DNA from: Pelagibius sp036570545
Lineage (GTDB): Bacteria; Pseudomonadota; Alphaproteobacteria; Kiloniellales; Kiloniellaceae
Length of the DNA: 6,193 bases
NCBI GenBank assembly: GCA_036570545.1
Contig: DATCXZ010000154.1
Location: 1 to 6,193 of the forward strand
Direction: 5' to 3'
Positions within the stretch are counted from its first letter, which is position 1, and each line of letters begins with the position of its first letter. The notes beneath the pieces are model-generated. The model was not told the origin of the DNA and made no database searches. It worked only from the letters and a program-made list of their open reading frames with translations. A program made the translations under genes and the position numbers. Below are positions 5,538 to 6,193 of this stretch, piece after piece.

Positions 5538-6193
5538 TCCGCTGCACCGGCCGTCTTCACCATTCCTGCCGGGCAGTCTTTCGTCGATGCCCTCGCGACC
5601 GGGCTGCTGCGGCGGCACGCCGGCAGCCCCGAGACGCTCGCCGCGGCCACGGTGCTGCTGCCGACGCGGCGTGCCTGCCGGTCGCTACAGGCGGCCTTCC
5701 TGCGCGCTTCCGCCGGCGCGCCGCTGTTGCTGCCACGCCTCATGCCGCTCGGCGACCTCGATGCGGAGGAGCTGCTGTTCGAGGCGCCCTCCTTCGCCGG
5801 AGAGGGCGAGGCCGAGCTGCCGCCGGCGCTCTCCGGGGTGCAGCGCCAGTTGCTGCTGGCCTCCTGCATCGTCGCCCACAGCCGATCGAGGGTTGCCGAG
5901 CTCGCCAGCCCGCCCATCGGAGAGGACCACGCGATCCGCCTCGCCGCGGAGCTGGCGCGCCTGATCGACCAGGTGGAAACCGAAGGGCTCGACTTCGGCG
6001 ATCTCCAGAACCTGGTGCCGGAGGACTATGCCGAGCATTGGCAGATCACCCTCGACTTCCTGCGCATCGTCACTGAGGCCTGGCCGCGCATCCTGCAGGA
6101 TCTCGGCTGCATCGGTCCGGCCGAGCGGCGCCGGTGCCTCGCCGAGCTGCAAAGCGCCGCCTGGCGGGCGCGTCCGCCGGCTGCGCCGGTGAT
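5535..6193 (+). CDS. addB: Double-strand break repair protein AddB, N-terminal part (3' partial)
   Basis: The frame starting at the ATG at 5535 stays open to the right edge, giving 219 complete codons of a protein that is usually about 1,000 residues long in Alphaproteobacteria. AddB pairs with AddA in the AddAB helicase-nuclease, which resects double-strand ends and loads RecA; it is the functional counterpart of RecBCD. Recognisable N-terminal features are FTIPAG (8-13), VLLPTRRACRSL (40-51), LLLPRLMPLGDLD (64-76) and EHWQ (167-170), the pattern I associate with alphaproteobacterial AddB. The C-terminal nuclease domain and its iron-sulfur cysteines lie beyond the window. The gene follows murU by six bases and has its own Shine-Dalgarno sequence. 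addA would be expected directly downstream. Overlapping frames on both strands are also open here but look like GC-rich shadow sequence. Confidence 0.93.
   Translation, partial: MSAAPAVFTIPAGQSFVDALATGLLRRHAGSPETLAAATVLLPTRRACRSLQAAFLRASAGAPLLLPRLMPLGDLDAEELLFEAPSFAGEGEAELPPALSGVQRQLLLASCIVAHSRSRVAELASPPIGEDHAIRLAAELARLIDQVETEGLDFGDLQNLVPEDYAEHWQITLDFLRIVTEAWPRILQDLGCIGPAERRRCLAELQSAAWRARPPAAPV

Noticed and set aside
4641..5618. 325-codon minus-strand open frame opposite amgK, murU and addB
   Set aside because: It spans the antisense of three genes with strong family motifs. Its translation shows no recognisable motif and no ribosome binding site stood out. Long antisense frames are expected at this GC content.
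5444..6076. 210-codon + strand open frame overlapping the murU end and addB
   Set aside because: It is Arg/Ala/Pro-rich and out of frame with both genes. The AddB frame in the same place carries recognisable family motifs and continues to the window edge.

Overview
The window is a compact, GC-rich stretch of chromosomal DNA with almost no non-coding sequence. The protein families and their order suggest an alphaproteobacterium, probably of the Rhodospirillales or a related order. The main clues are a DivL-like kinase with Tyr at the phosphoacceptor position, tsaE followed by an AmgK-type kinase and a MurU-type nucleotidyltransferase, and then an alphaproteobacterial-type AddB. This assignment comes from recognising the families, not from a search.

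Layout. Positions 2-2047 (+) hold the 3' part of a multi-PAS sensor kinase gene cut by the left edge. Its H-box carries Tyr instead of His, the hallmark of DivL. Positions 2066-3121 (-) hold a thioredoxin-reductase-like ferredoxin-NADP+ reductase, convergent with the kinase gene. A roughly 130-bp divergent intergenic region follows and is the only place where promoters can be expected. From 3254 to the right edge lies a tightly packed + strand operon: tsaE (tRNA t6A ATPase), amgK (MurNAc/GlcNAc anomeric kinase, TTG start overlapping the tsaE stop), murU (MurNAc-1-P uridylyltransferase, ATGA overlap with amgK) and the first 219 codons of addB (recombinational repair helicase-nuclease subunit), which runs off the end.

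How the genes work together. amgK and murU form two consecutive steps of the cell-wall recycling route that turns MurNAc into UDP-MurNAc and bypasses fosfomycin-sensitive de novo synthesis. tsaE and addB are housekeeping genes that share the transcript without an obvious biochemical link. The DivL-like protein probably belongs to the CckA-CtrA cell-cycle control network. The reductase supplies or drains electrons between NADPH and ferredoxin and looks like a separate transcription unit placed between the kinase gene and tsaE.

I see no mobile element, CRISPR array, RNA gene or convincing undescribed system. The most notable points are the His-to-Tyr change in the kinase, the antisense reductase gene interrupting the block, the non-ATG and overlapping starts, and a His in place of the usual acidic residue in a MurU C-terminal motif.
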